A stretch of 64,000 bases of DNA, from positions 1,488,001 through 1,552,000 of the forward strand of contig OZ023275.1 of the NCBI GenBank assembly GCA_964007475.1, given 5' to 3'. This document shows, in pieces, positions 1 through 14,375 of this stretch. This DNA is from Hybos culiciformis. Taxonomy: Eukaryota > Arthropoda > Insecta > Diptera > Hybotidae. The notes under the pieces are model-generated. The model did not search any database, was not told the DNA's origin, and was given only the letters and a program-made list of their open reading frames with translations. A program made the translations under genes and the position numbers. Numbering within the stretch: the stretch's first letter is position 1; each line of letters opens with the position of its first letter.

Positions 1-1415
1 ATTGGGATGTGTCACTAAGAATAAATTTAATTATATACTGTATATACGAATTTATTTGTTTAAGGATTTATTTTTCATGCACTAAAAAATTTATTATGAT
101 ATATAAATATATATATACATTAATCAATATTTTTATGCTTGATTATTTTATAAGGAACATGTTATATATACTTATTCATAATATTACATTGCATTTATAC
201 AGATTCTTTAAATTTAATGATAGAAAATTATATTTTCTGCAATTAACTTTACTATTTCTAAAGAGTTTAATTAATTACTTTGATTTTAGTGTTAGAAGTG
301 CCATTAATAAGTAAATTGACCATAATTGCCACACAATACGAATATGCATAATTATTAGACTTGAAAAATTTTACTGTTAATATAAATTATGTATAAAATA
401 TCAGAACTGTATAAAAAAAAATGTATATTTATTGTATGTAAATTTAATTAACTAATATTTACATAATTAACAGAACTATAAAATACATATAAACTTTTGT
501 AATGTCAAATTGACAATACAAAATTTTCATACCTTTAGGCTTAGGGATTATTGAGTCAGACATTTACATAGAAAAATTCCATATTTAATGAAGTCTAATA
601 AAAATAGAACTTCAAAAGATGGCTATAAATATTTTCAAGGTAAAAAATTAACATTACATCATTTTTAGCTCATAAATTAAAAATTCGTTTTAAAAATGAA
701 TTACGAAACAATTGCCATCAAATAAATTTATTCACTGAAATTGGAAAATTTTTGGTAGATTTCATTTTAACCAGCAAAATTAATTATGGGTTTTTTTGTG
801 TACGTACAATTGTGAAGATGAAAATCTTATATTTTTTACATAAAATATGCAATAAAAATAATTTATAAATTTTAATTACAGTAATTTTTTTTTTTATTTT
901 TAAACCATATTTTCCGTATATACAAATACAACAGGATAAGAATAATTATATACTTCAGACGGTTTTTTTTATGTACAAGGGTAGTAAACTTGAGTTTATA
1001 TAATTATTCTGTTGTACTATTAAATAACACTAGATTTGTATACAGTAAACTTTTTGTTATAGGAACAAAAGTAGGAGAATAAAATACAACATAGTAAGAG
1101 TATATAATGACGAATTACAACATTGAATTATTTTATTATGATAATAACGTTGCAAATGAAATACGTGATTTTTTGTATGGAAAATAGATTAATCATTATT
1201 TATGTTTAAATTAATTTTGAAAATTTGAAATAATTAAATCATGAAATCAGAAAAACCATAAATTTAATTTTTCTTATAAACTCTATTCAGAATTTCAAAA
1301 TATATAATTATTATACAAAACTTATGTTACATCGACACATAATTAAGTTATGATTCAAATTTTTTGTATTAGCCCTCACAGCGATAAATTAATTTTCTTT
1401 TTGCTTTGATTGTAG

Positions 1416-1437
1416 AGTTAATACAATCTCGATTGAG
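1416..1437 (+). other. Candidate 22-nt micro-exon
   Basis: The acceptor TTTTCTTTTTGCTTTGATTGTAG ends at 1415 and the donor GAG|GTGAGT begins at 1438. One frame is open (VNTISIE). Very short exons need extra support and chance matches to splice consensus are expected over 64 kb. Confidence 0.2.
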
Positions 1438-2210
1438 GTGAGTGAGCCGGATTTTTTAAATTTTGAGTTCTCAAATCGGAAACGAAGAAATCAAGCTAAA
1501 ATATCACTCTCCAAGAATGATTTTTCCACCCTGTTAATTTCCTGTAAAATAATTAAAATAAAATAAAACTGCAAGAATAGATAACAGATAAATAATTTTA
1601 AATTTCGTATGATGGGCTCTTAAAGTTCAAAATTATCTATCCTGTCAATATTATCTTAAATTTATTGACTTTATTCGATTTTAAAACGCATTTTGCTTTA
1701 TCATCAAAATAATAACTTTGTATGTTCTTACGAGTTATCTAATCAAGATTTTATATTTCACCTTAGAGATTTATTGAAAAAAAAAAAATAAAATAAAAAA
1801 ACAACTGAGAAAATAATAAAAAAATAAAAAGGACACAAAGAAAGAAAATAATACATAAAAGGAATTTTTATTTTTTAACTTTTATAACTTATATTTTATT
1901 TTTTATTTTTATATACATTTTTGTGACCATAGAAAAAGTAAAATAAAAAAAAAAAAAACAAAAATGTTAAAATAATATTTTTTTTTTCTTTTTGACAAAT
2001 GGAAATTGAAATCAAATTTATTTTAGCCTTCAGCACTTTTGAATTTCCTTTTTTTTTTTTATTTTTTTTAAACTTTATCCTTTATGTCTTCTTTAAATCA
2101 ACATTTGAAAGGAAATTTAAATAAAAATCATAATAAAAAACACTTGAATTTGCATATAAACTTTTATGACTAAATTTTCTTTAATGTTTTTTATTTTATT
2201 CATTTTTTTT

Positions 2211-2231
2211 TTTATTATTATTATTATTATT
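2211..2231 (+). repeat. (TTA)n microsatellite
   Basis: About seven perfect TTA units after a T-run. Confidence 0.9.
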
Positions 2232-5200
2232 TTTTTAATAAAATAACATAATATTCAACTTAAATCTGGTAATCAAAGTAAGATCCAAAGTCCAATTGAA
2301 TTAATTTTTGATGAATTCAAAGTTAAATTACTTTTATAGTAATAAGGAGAATTTATAAGAAGTATCAAGGAACAAGATCAAGGATCACTTCAGTGCACAA
2401 ACATACATTATTCAAGGAAATCCTTTTTTTTTTTTGACATATCATTAATATTTCACTTTTTAATTAAAATGTGCTTTATTGAATGTATAAAAGATAATTG
2501 TTTCAAATTTGTCAGATTTCTTTTCGACAAAATATTATTGATAAAAAAGAATTAAATAAATTTTCTTTTTATTATTATTTTTTTTAAATATTACTTAAAA
2601 ATTATTATTGGAAAATCATAAAACTTTTTTTTGATTATTAGATTTTTGCCTCAATAATTTAAGATGAGAAGTATAACCTTTAGTAAAAAAAAATAAAAAA
2701 TAAAATATGTTTTATACAAGCAATCATTTTATTCTGCAATTCAGTTCAGAAAGCAATTGAGAAATTTTTGATAAAAATTTATTAAAATTTAAGGATACAA
2801 CAATTTAGGAAACAACAATGGTGTGTATCTTAGATATAGATTCACATAGATCGGTATTAATATTTTTATATAATACAACTAAAAATTCCACAAAATGTTT
2901 TAATAAATGATTAAATGAAAATCTGGTATAAATGTAACTATGCGTACATATATTTTATTGACATTCTTAAAAACAGTTTCCTTAAAATATTATATACACA
3001 ATGTACAAGTGGTAAGATTTAATTTATTTCGTGTTAAAAGGTTCATAGTTAACCAAAACAAAAAAAAAGAATTGTCTTGAAATGTACCTAATTTTAATCC
3101 TTTTTATTTTTTTTTCTTCCAAATGAATGGTTTTATAATGAAAATCCGGTAAAGGAAATAAAATATTACGCTTAACATATTAAGGAAATAAAAATAGAAT
3201 AGTGATGCGTAAGTCCGTAATTGAACGAAAAGCAAACAAAAATACTCAGTTAGATACAAAAAAAAACTTATTTATAAGGAAATGATATGGATGAATTAAT
3301 TTTAAAAGATTAATTTTATATTATAGATATTTTACCGAGAATTAATAAAATATTAAGATTCGATAAGCATTTGATCTCATCTTTATACATATAAATAAAA
3401 TCATATAGATTTAAATTATATTAAAATTATACATATACAATTATACATATATAATTAAAATAAAATTTAAATAAATTATTTCATTTAAATAAACACACTG
3501 TAATTTGAATAATAATAATTGGAGTTCCTCGTTCTTATGTGCTATAAATAGTCTATAAATACCTATAGTTTAAGAACGAAAAAAAGTTTCCTATAGTATA
3601 AAACCTTATTAAATATGGCTCTGATTGCTGCAACTGCATGGGTCTAACTATCGATATTCTTCAAAAATTTATATGCCAAATTCATCAGAATTGTGCCTAC
3701 TATTGTCAAAGAACAAAAATCTTTAAAATTAAAGCAAAAGTGAATGTTAAATTATTATAAGTTTTTCTTTTACATTCTGTTGGCTTTTTATTCGTAACTC
3801 GATAAGTAAGAGTTAGAAAAATTTTTATATTTTTTTTAAAGAAATTAAATTATTTTCAATCATCTTTATTCAATTCAATATTTTATTATTTTTATGATTA
3901 CATAAATATAATATTAATTTTTCATTTATGTATATTTTACATACAGTATGTAGTACATAAGGACACACGAAATTAAATTGCTAAAAACAAAAATTTATCT
4001 GAAATAACCACAAATATTTTCTTGAAAAAAAAAAAAAAAAAAATATGTATATTGTTGGATTTTTATCATAAAAGCATAAATTTTCTATATACATTTTAAA
4101 ATTAAATGAAATAAAATAAAATGTATAATGAAATACTTAACTGCACTGTATACTAAATTATAACACAGCATACAAAATATTTTTATGGTCAATAAAATTA
4201 TTATATTTTTCCGGATAATAAAATTTATTTATTTTTGTTTTATTTAGATTTTTATGTTTTTAAGGTTTTAAGAAATTTAATGTCAAGAATTGATATGTTT
4301 TTTTTTTTTTGCTGATTTTTATTACAAAAATGTTAAGAAAACCTTTGATTTAAAATTTTTAACAATGCTTTAGTATATTAAAGATTTTTATCTTATCTGT
4401 AATATGCATTAGTAATTTAGTTTAAAAACGATAACACAACTCATAGGTTCATTATGGGCACAACTGACTTTATGTTTAGAGATTAAAAAGTGCTGAAAGT
4501 TATGAAACTTTAAGGTTTTATCTTATATTTCTCTTATAAAATATTACAAAATGATATTAGGCTTATATTTTTAATATACTCCAGATTTGAGAGTTCATTC
4601 AATCTGTTGACTTTAACCACACCAAAAACTTTCACGGTTCGAAACCCTGCTTTAAATATATTAATATGGTTACGTTGCACATTATAACATCTTGGACAAA
4701 TAGTTTGTGTCCGTAAATAATATCAATTTTAATATTCAATTTTAAAAAAAGACAATATTAAGCAAATATTGAGATTTTCATAAATATATAAGGAAATTAT
4801 GAATTGAATTTGATTAAAAACATAAAATCGACAAATAAGAAACTTTATATTAATTTCTATTTACTTTCAGAAATATTTACTTGAATTTGGTTCTAAAGTC
4901 ATCAAATATAAAAGGACATAAAATTCAAAAAAGCAAATATAAAACAAAAAAACGTTGTAAACATATTTTTACCAAAAAAAATTTTGTTGAATTTTTCCAG
5001 GATTTTATTAAACTAAATTAGATATTTTCAGATTTCTAGGAAAGAAAGAATATTTATTTTTTGAATTTTTCGTTTTTCCATCTTTTTAAAATAAATATGC
5101 ACATTTTTAAAGTATATACATATATATATAAAAATAATAAATGTCAAGTAGCTTTCTATGAAACAGAAACTAAAACTTTTTTCTTTGTGAGTTTTATGAT

Positions 5201-5310
5201 TATATTCAACTCAAAATAATCAATTACAATTTTGGAACGAATATGAATGATGTACAATTGAACTAATTTATTAGAAAAACAAATAACCCTTATAATATGG
5301 CTTCGGTATA

Positions 5311-5460
5311 ACCATGATGAACTGAACAATTTTATTCACAAATATCACCACAAGTATTGATTTGATATATTGATTTTTTTTTAAATATAAGCTCATTTAA
5401 TTTTGTTGCACTTTTCGCACATTATAACTTTCGAACTTTTATAAAGCTGGTCGAAAATTT
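5311..5460 (+). repeat. Dispersed repeat, long copy
   Basis: ACCATGATGAACTGAACA at 5311-5328 and TTTTATAAAGCTGGT at about 5438-5452 occur in the same order as in the shorter copy at 43374. The 109 bases between the blocks are unique to this copy. No inverted ends are obvious. Confidence 0.5.
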
Positions 5461-8400
5461 ATGCGTATAAAAAGTTTTACATATTTTAATTTTTTTCAAA
5501 TTTTACCAATTGCTCTTTATTGAAAAGAGGTTCGATATAAGAGGTTCAGGCAGTATTTTAATCCATCATTTTTAAATCTAATTTTATTTTTAAATCTTGA
5601 GTTTTCTATATTAAACATATAGCCAAAGCACAAACTTAACGTAATAACAACAGAAAAAATCAAAACACAAGAACATGATACGTCTCAAATCTTATTACTC
5701 TATATATTATTTGATTTTAGAAAATGTCACACAATAATATCGCGAAAAACGTGACTACCCTGGCAATTTTATTGTGATTATTATCAAGTAGTAATCTAGG
5801 ATTTGAACAAATATCTTTTTTTTTTTTTTTGAAGGATATAATAGTTAATTGTTCATGGTATATTTGGTTTTAAAAAATATATTATTATTTAATTTTTTTT
5901 TTGTAACCTAAAAACGTGATAATGCACATTAAATTTTCATTGAATTCTCAAAATGAAAAATTATATTTTCCTTCCAGTTAATTGTAAGTGAAAATGTATT
6001 TTTTTTTTGATTTAAAAAAGATTTTTTTTTTCCTTAGTTTATTTCAAGAGAAAGGTTAAAATTATTCGTTGTAAATCTTAGGTTGTAATAGTCGTAAATT
6101 ATCAGCTACTCAAGAGGAAATGTTTGGTTTTCAAAATCCAAAAGTCAGTTTTTATCATTATTTATAGGTTTCTTGGGATTGTTAAATGAGAGGAAAATGA
6201 TTTTTTTTTAGTTTTAATGTTAAAAAAAAAGTTTAGAAGATTATGATGAATAATAGAAAATTCTTGATAGGATTTTTATTATAGGTAAAATTCAATTAAC
6301 AATTTCCTTAGATATAAATTTTTGAAGATTTGATGTTAAATATGATAATGAGTTCGTCTTATACAAGTCAATCATTTTTAATGTTATTATTTCTTATCCA
6401 AATATATACTCATAGTCATCAGGAATTTGAATTCAACAGATAATTGAATTTAGTTCTTGAAAAAAAAAAATCTTAATTTTCTAATTCATTTTTAATGAAC
6501 CTAATCAAAAAAAAATTATATAATGAGTTAAAAATCATTATACAGAAAATATCAATAATTGAAATTAGGAAAAATAATTAGAAACACATTTATATCTTAT
6601 AATGTGGTCATTAATGACATTTTATACATTTTCATTTTTCTAATTAACTAAAGTTCTAATGAAAATAAACAAGAAATTACATAAATATGCAAATCTAAAA
6701 GATTTTATGTATGTACATCATATGTATTATTATATACTTTGGATAAAAACTATTAATTAACTGGAATATCTCAAATGTGTCAAATCATATATCTTTAGAA
6801 CTTGATTGATAATAATTATTGTATGTAATTATATTTGAAAAAAAAAAAAAACAAACTTAATATTATAGTATATAAAATTACATAGAAAGTAATTAAATCT
6901 TTATTCTATATAGTTGGTAATATAATGTTACTGTGCTATATAAGGCCAGAACTTGAATAATTCACTTATCAAAGATAATATTATATATATATGACAATAT
7001 GTCGGGTTTTCTTTAAGCCAGCATCGTCACTATACACTATACATATATAGTATGATAATCTGATATAATTGGTACAAGTATTTTTATGTTGTACAAGAAT
7101 TTTTTTTATTTTATTTTTTATGTGAAAAGAATGGTTTCAAAAAAAAATTATAATATAAACAATGAAAATTATATGAGCCAAAAATATTTTCATTCATATT
7201 CAACAAAAAAAAAAAAAAAAACAGAAGAAAAACAAAAAGGAAGTGGTTTTGGCTAACACTATTGTTGAATACTAAAAAAGGTTTAAATTAGAATAAAATT
7301 TAATTATCTCTATAAATTTTGTTTATTTTTCTTAAAAAACGTGACTTTTCAAAAATTTTATTATAAATTATATATAAGGAATATAGTTTGTATTTTGTAT
7401 TTTTTTTTTTTTTGTAGTGAAATTGAGTTAAAAAATATCAATTTTTGTTTTTTATTTCATTTAAGTAAGTATGTATCTTGTTTTTTTTTTTCGCATATTA
7501 AAATTTTATATATAATAATTATGTATAGAATAGATTATGTACAAAAGGTCCCAAATTGTTAAGATTAAAGTAAGAACAGATAAGTATGTCTGCTGACCAC
7601 AGGACATTAATGGGCAACATTTGGTTTAATTTAACGAAACCCAATCATTTCTTTTTTAAAATATTCAGTTTATTTATTTATTAATATAGGTCACTCTGTA
7701 TATAATTATTTTTGATAGTGTGATATTAAAGCAATGGTTATTATTATATTATAAATCTGTATCATGTTATAATTAAAACTGTAAAGCTCGTTATGCCTCA
7801 TTGGAATATTATTTACTTAAATTAAAATATTCAATTGAGAATATGCATAATTCCAATATGAAATTTTAATTTTTAAAACATAAATTATAATGAATTTATT
7901 TTTGTATATAGTATTTGATTTGCTCATTATATTTCATATAACGAACCAATAAAATTATATAGAATTCTAATTATTATCCTAATTTTGATGAAATCTAAAT
8001 AAATTTATTATTATATTTTGTTAAATAAATCTTTAGTATATAGATAATTAATTGACATACAATTAACTATATACATACCTTAATCCAATTTCTTAGCAAT
8101 TATGTTATCCGCATCAATCAACTTATTAAATTAAAAGAGGGTCCTTGGTCCTTGTGTGTTTAATCAACAAAAAAAAAAAAAAAGAGAGAAAAAAAAAAAA
8201 ATTAATATGCTATTAAAGCATTTTGATGATTTTTTTCATTGAAATAATTTAATTTTTAATTAAAAATTTTGTTGTTTTTTTTTTTCAAGTTCATTTAACT
8301 TTAACAAATATTATCCTTACAAGAAATACCTGAGTAACAAATTTATATGTTTTTTTAATTTACTTATATACATAGATTTCAGTTCTAATATTCAGTTAGG

Positions 8401-9653
8401 AGATTTCTAATGTTCTTGGTTTAAATCTGGCAAATAAATTGGGCAAGTAAGAATAGTTTACTTCCTTAAATTGACTTGAGCTTTATGCTCTATTTTCTTT
8501 TTTCAATATTTGAAATAAATAAAAATTAAAATTGATAGTTTTTCTATGTAAAGGATAGACAATTGATATTATTCCCTTTGGCTTTATTTAGCTTGAAATT
8601 TTTTTTTCGATATTATTTCTCGTTTAATATGAATTTATAGGTACAAAATTCTGAGTTCTTTTTTATTGAAAAAAAAAAGCTATGATAACGAATATTTGTT
8701 GTTATTAGTAGTTGGTTTGTTGGATGAGGTAACGAAGCCAGTATACTATTCTTTGAAGCCAATCTGGAGAGTACGTTTTACCTTAAATCGTATATTTGAT
8801 TCCAAATTGTAATGTAATTTTGTCTCTTTACTTATCAGATTAGAATTTGTAATAATATGAGAACCAACTTATTATTTGTTATTCTTTGTAGCCTCCAAAC
8901 CTATTCTTGTCGTCTCATCAGCAAATATATGAAAAAATATACATATTCGGATATTTATAATTGAAGAAAAGATAAAAAATTCCCAAAAATTATTATTTCT
9001 GACATAATTTTGCTGTCGTAAAAACATAAATTTTGGTCGCCCGAAATATTATTTTGCACTTATTTAATAACAAATTTATTTTCCTCATACCATGATATAT
9101 AATTGATAATAATTTTATTATATTATATTATATTTTTTTGGAATATTAAAAATAAAATAAAATATAATTAATAAATAAAAATAATATACAGAATTATATT
9201 GTGAAAATAAAAAGCTTCTTATAATTCATTTGATTCATTAAGGATTCACTTAATTCATAAAATTTTTTTTTATTATCCTTTATGCTGTAATTGGTCCATA
9301 ATAATTTTTTTCTTGGTTGGTTTGTTATTTTATTTATTTGTTTTTCTTGTTTTATTTTTTATTTTGTTTGTTTTTTCAAGGAATTAATATATAACTGTTA
9401 TACATATATATCGTCTGTATGTTTGTTTATGCATTAAAAATGGAAAAATGATTTTTTGAAATATTTATGAAAAAAAAAAAAAAAAGAGATATAAAAATAT
9501 TTAGTGGACAAAGCAAAAATTTATGCAATTTTATATTTATATACAATATATTTTTTTAATTTGTGTTTTAATGTTCCAATTATTATTATTATTCTCTTTA
9601 TATTTCCTTTTTTTCTTTTATTTTTTGCAATGATTATTACAACATCTGTTGTG

Positions 9654-9673
9654 TATATATATATATATATATA
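9654..9673 (+). repeat. (TA)10 microsatellite
   Basis: Ten perfect TA units. Confidence 0.9.
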
Positions 9674-10748
9674 CATGTTTATACATGTTTAATTTAATAT
9701 GATTTTTTGTTAAATGTCACAAATAAAAATTTAATATTATTATTATTTTGGAATTTAAAATTTTTGCTTCTCAATTGAAAAAGGAAATATTTAGTTGTAA
9801 GCCACGTCTGTCTTCATTTCATATTTTATTCTAAATTCTGGAAAATAAATAAAATAATTTCTGAGAATTTGAAAATGATTATACAAACTTAAATTTATAT
9901 ATAGTTAAAAGTAATGAAGTATCTCACTATATACTATTCTACAAAGATCTGATCAAAGAGTATAGCTATGGCAATCATTATACGAGTATATATATTTTTT
10001 GTTTTGAATTTTTTCTTATTAAAAATACTTTATCAGATTTATATATTATTAAATTCCTTATTTTTTTTTTATATTCTTCATTTACATGTTTAAATTTCAT
10101 TGTTGTTTTTTTTTTTAATTTCAAATATCCAAGTTTGAATCTATAATAAAAATGAAATTAATAATGTTTTAAATTGAATTAAATTTACATTTGAAAACAT
10201 ATGAGAAAAACATGTTAAAAAAATAAAATTTAACATTATTAAGTTCTACGTTGTTGTGTACATTCCTTTTTTATTTACAATACATAATTAAAGAACGTAC
10301 GCACCTGATATTCAATCTCATATATATAGGAGCTCATAGTTTTTGTACTTGATTTTGTATATTATATAAGTTAAATATATTTATATAATATTACGATTTA
10401 AATATTAATTATATGTCAAATAAATATTATAAACTATACTATATACATTATTCGATAATTACTATACTGTTAGTATATATATATAATTATTATGTTGTTT
10501 TATTTTCAGAAATCTAATTTGAATGAATAATCTTGACAAAGTATACATTTTATTAAAATTCTCGTTCGCTGATGAATTATTGAAATATTTCTATTGATAT
10601 AAAAATATAATTTATTTAATTACATATTTTAACTATATTTTAATTAAAGTTTTTATTCATATCACCATATAAGTTTAATGTATTAAGTTTCACTACAACT
10701 GAGTACTCAATTTTTTAAATAAGAAAATTAAACTAAATATTTTTATAT

Positions 10749-11056
10749 ACACTGAAAAAAAAAAAATTCTTTGGAAAAATAAATAGCTATAAGATCCAGT
10801 TTCAAAGTTATAACTAAAATTGCAATATTTTCTGATAGTAGTTCAAAATCTTGCATTTGTTATTAAATACCTATAAAAATCTGTCCAAAAATATATAGCA
10901 AATGAATTGTAGCAATATAATCATTTGAAAACATATATATTGAAAAGTAAAACTATTTTATAATTTGTTTTTCGTCGCTATGGCAAATAGCAAATTTTGC
11001 TAACTGCATCCATCGATTTGAACTCTATATACAGCATCTATCCGTTTTTTCAGTGT
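10749..11056. mobile_element. Possible worn MITE with short inverted ends
   Basis: ACACTGAAAAAA at 10749 and TTTTTTCAGTGT ending at 11056 are inverted, about 308 bp apart. Insect DNA elements often have such ends. The matching stretch is only about 12 bp, largely A/T, and no clear target duplication is visible, so chance cannot be excluded. Confidence 0.25.
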
Positions 11057-11857
11057 TGTATTATTTGTATTTTTCGAAATATTTTCAGTTTTAACATATA
11101 AGGTGGAAAAAAATATAATAAAATGTATGTGAATTCATTTTTTGTTACAGAATTAACATGAAAAAAAAAAAAAAATAGTTTTTATTAAATGAAACAAATT
11201 AAAGAAATTAGTTTTTCATGAAACTAAATATACCTTTAAGCAAATAAAGCAAAAACTTGTAATTTTTTTCTTTTTTTTATTCAATTTATTTATATTTCCC
11301 ATTTATATTATATTTAAATATTATGTATAAATATGTGTTTTATTTTTTTTCGGTTCATCGTGTAGGTGAATGTAAATCTTTTTCAAAAATAAAAAAAAAA
11401 ACTAGCAAAATTTAAAAAGGATTACTAAGTACTTCATTCAAATTAGATTAATCTTGTTATATTTTTTGTTATAATAAATAATATACATTTAAAGATATAT
11501 AAATTTTTTTTAATTTTTTCTTAATGTAAATAGGAATAACATGCAATTTTATTTTCCATTTTTTTTTTAGTAATTTAAACTCACAAAAGGTTTTTATCAA
11601 ATGAATGACATAGTGTAATGGATCTGAGATATTTTTATTTTATTTTATATTATTATTATTTTCTTTACAGTTTTCTTTACTTATTTGAAGGATGATTTTC
11701 TTTATATTATGTACATTAAATAAAAAATTTATATTAGTGATAAAATAAAAGTGTAAAGATATATTTTAAAAGGGTTGTTAATGAAAAGTTAATTATACTA
11801 GTTATAATGTTGATTTTTTTTTTAATGTTGTATGAGCATTTACAAAAATTTATTTTA

Positions 11858-11880
11858 GGGTTCCAGGGGCGGGGGGGGGG
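11858..11880 (+). repeat. G-run with G-quadruplex potential
   Basis: GGGTTCCAGGGGCGGGGGGG and three more G: three G-tracts, the last of ten, with loops of five and one. This satisfies a four-tract quadruplex pattern and is extreme for the local base composition. Confidence 0.7.
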
Positions 11881-12165
11881 AAATGATGCAAAAATTAATT
11901 ATTACTTAAAAAAATTTGATCAGTTGCTTTTTAAAACATATTTTTCTCTGAGTTCCTTTATTTTGACAAATTGCAGAAAATAATTAATTCAGAATAATTA
12001 ACATAACAAAAATTTAGCATAACTTTATTTATATTTTTTTTATTTTCAATTATAATTAAAAAAAAAAAAAATTAAAGTATTAAAATTGAATAAAAGTAAA
12101 ACGCAGATGTTATAGTTCTTTATTTTATATTTTGAAAGTCCATTTACGACTTTTGTACAAAAGAA

Positions 12166-12184
12166 ATATATATATATATATATA
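12166..12184 (+). repeat. (AT)n microsatellite
   Basis: About nine AT units, followed by AATAATAA. Confidence 0.9.
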
Positions 12185-12881
12185 ATAATAAATATATACA
12201 TATGTATTTATATTTTTTATTACTTTTACATTAAGAAACTCTTTTTATCATTTTTATTTTTTTTATGAAATATAATAAAATTTTATGTTATAAAAATTGT
12301 TTTAAGTAATTGAAAGTTTAATTGAGACAATAAAAGGATTTATAATATATAATGAAAGAAAATAATAAAGGAGGAAATAATTTCTTATACATATAATTCT
12401 GTTATGGGAAAATTATACTCAGAAATTCCTATTGAAATTGAATTATTAATAACAAAATGCAAATAAAAAATATTTAAATTTAAATATTAGCTTGTTATTC
12501 TCAATATCTCTAGAAAATAGTATCATCAGACTGAGATTAGTATACTAGGGGGACTTACTGAAATTCTAATCAATCTATATATAAAAAATAAACTATTTGT
12601 GTACATTTACAAAATTACCTGCAGCAATAAGAAATATATGTATATGTAAACATAAACCTATTTCCTAAAGCTTATAAAATTATTATGCAACCAAAAATAA
12701 TTGCATTACACTATTAACTAACTAGGTATATATAATTTCTCAGTGAATCAATTATTATTATTATTCTAATTTAATAAACATTAGGTATAATTTTTTTCAC
12801 TTTGACAGTAGTTGTTTACAAAAAAAAAAAATTTTTGTATAACAAGAACATCAGATTCACTTAATACAAATTTTATTATCT

Positions 12882-12911
12882 ATATACCAGTTTCATATAT
12901 ACCAGTTTCAT
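12882..12911 (+). repeat. 15-bp perfect duplication
   Basis: ATATACCAGTTTCAT occurs twice in direct tandem (12882-12896 and 12897-12911). Confidence 0.9.
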
Positions 12912-14211
12912 TATTTAATAATTTATTATTTTTCTTGCATCCTGACATATAAAGGAAAAACATTTCTTGTTTTTTTAATGTTATTAAGTTGACTTAGATA
13001 TAATTTTTGTAAAAAGACCTGAAAGTTAATGTCAGTAAAAAGTATATATATAAATAAAAGTGTAGGTAAATAATAAAATAAGTGCGGGTAAAATTTTATG
13101 AAAACAGATTTTTTTGACACAATAAAAATATCAAAATACTTACCTAAATGTTATGCAATTTTATTATTAAATAAATATTAAGTAAAGAATCCGTCGTAAT
13201 AAGAAAATATTTTTGTTTATTCCTTTTTTTTTTGATAAAAACAACAATATAATTTTCTGATTGATGTTTGTTTGTTATTTTGAGCGCGGCATTCGTGCCA
13301 TATGCAATATTTGCGTAGATTGGAAAATAATTTTTCTTATTTCTATTTTATTAAATAAATAAATTCAAATAATATATTTATTATTTATTGAAAAAAATAA
13401 AGGATTTTTTTTTTATTTTATTTTTTTAAATTGATCAATAATTTGAATATTTTGATGTTGAAAAGAAAACAAATTTCTCTGTGTATAATTTTATATAAGG
13501 GAGTAATGTGCGATCCATATTCGTTAGTTGAACACCACTGATTCAAAAGTTTTTTTTATTTATTTTCAAGGAAAAACAGTGCTTTGTTCATTATGTTTAT
13601 CTAAGTTAGTTTATATTATATGTATTTTTAATATTATTACGTAGGGTGTAATAAAAATATGTGGAACAAGGACAGGAATATATGAATTTGAATTTAGACA
13701 TTCAAATTTCGGTCAGTTATTAATTTTAATTGAAATATCGAACAATAATTAGAATGAACATAAATATTTTCTTCTATTCAGTTAATATATACCTACATTT
13801 ATACTATATGCAGCTGATAATTTATTACAACAGTCAATTGAAATCAAAAAGGAGTTAAAGGAGTTGAATTAGTTGTTCTAGTGGGGTTTTAATTTTCTTA
13901 CTACGTAGAACAATTTCTAAGTGGTTTGAGCAATAGAAATATAAAATTAAAAAGAAATATTTAATAACTAAATTATTTTTTCCACGAATTTCCGTAATTT
14001 TTATAGTACCCCGTGTATGTAAATTTGATTAAAGAAAATTTTCTTTTTGTGATAAGCATATTTCTAGAGTTTTATGTAAATAAAAAAGATTTTCTACTTT
14101 AATTAAATTAAAAAATTTAATAAATTTTAGAATGCACGTGATTAAATTTAAACTAACTTAATAATAGGAAAATTTGAGTAATTTTTTTTTTTTTTATAAT
14201 AATTAATTTAT

Positions 14212-14257
14212 AATAAAAAAAGTGTTTACAAATATAAAATAAAAAAAAGTGTTTACA
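14212..14257 (+). repeat. Near-tandem duplication AATAAAAAAAGTGTTTACA
   Basis: Two copies (14212-14230 and 14238-14257), one with an extra A, separated by 7 bases. Confidence 0.8.
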
Positions 14258-14342
14258 TTAAACATAAATCCATTACAGCTTAATATCTTTATTTTCTATA
14301 TTAATTATTTCATTAAAATATATTTTCAACCCATTCATTCAG

Positions 14343-14375
14343 CCCGCATCGTGTCCAACAGAAATTAGCACTACG
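14343..14375 (+). other. Candidate 33-nt micro-exon
   Basis: The acceptor TTTTCAACCCATTCATTCAG ends at 14342 and a strong donor GTGAGT starts at 14376. The 33 nt between are markedly richer in G+C than the surroundings and open in two frames (PASCPTEISTT or PHRVQQKLALR). A length divisible by three would allow alternative inclusion. No gene identity can be given. Confidence 0.35.

Larger units (their letters stand above)
1..10748. other. Gene-free AT-rich stretch
   Basis: Apart from the micro-exon candidate at 1416 and the dispersed repeat at 5311, I see only poly-A/T tracts and simple repeats. Open frames here (for example 9-314) encode only F/I/Y/L/K/N-rich strings expected by chance. An isolated good acceptor at about 8895 precedes CCTCCAAACCTATTCTTGTC, open in three frames but with no nearby donor. 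Confidence 0.6.

Noticed and set aside
9..314. 101-codon reading frame at the left end
   Set aside because: Residues are almost all I, F, Y, L, N, K with no domain. With stop codons arising at roughly one in ten codons in such DNA, frames of 60-100 codons are expected by chance over 128,000 codon positions.
4634..4651. B-box-like CACGGTTCGAAACCCTGC
   Set aside because: No A-box at a suitable distance and no tRNA fold.
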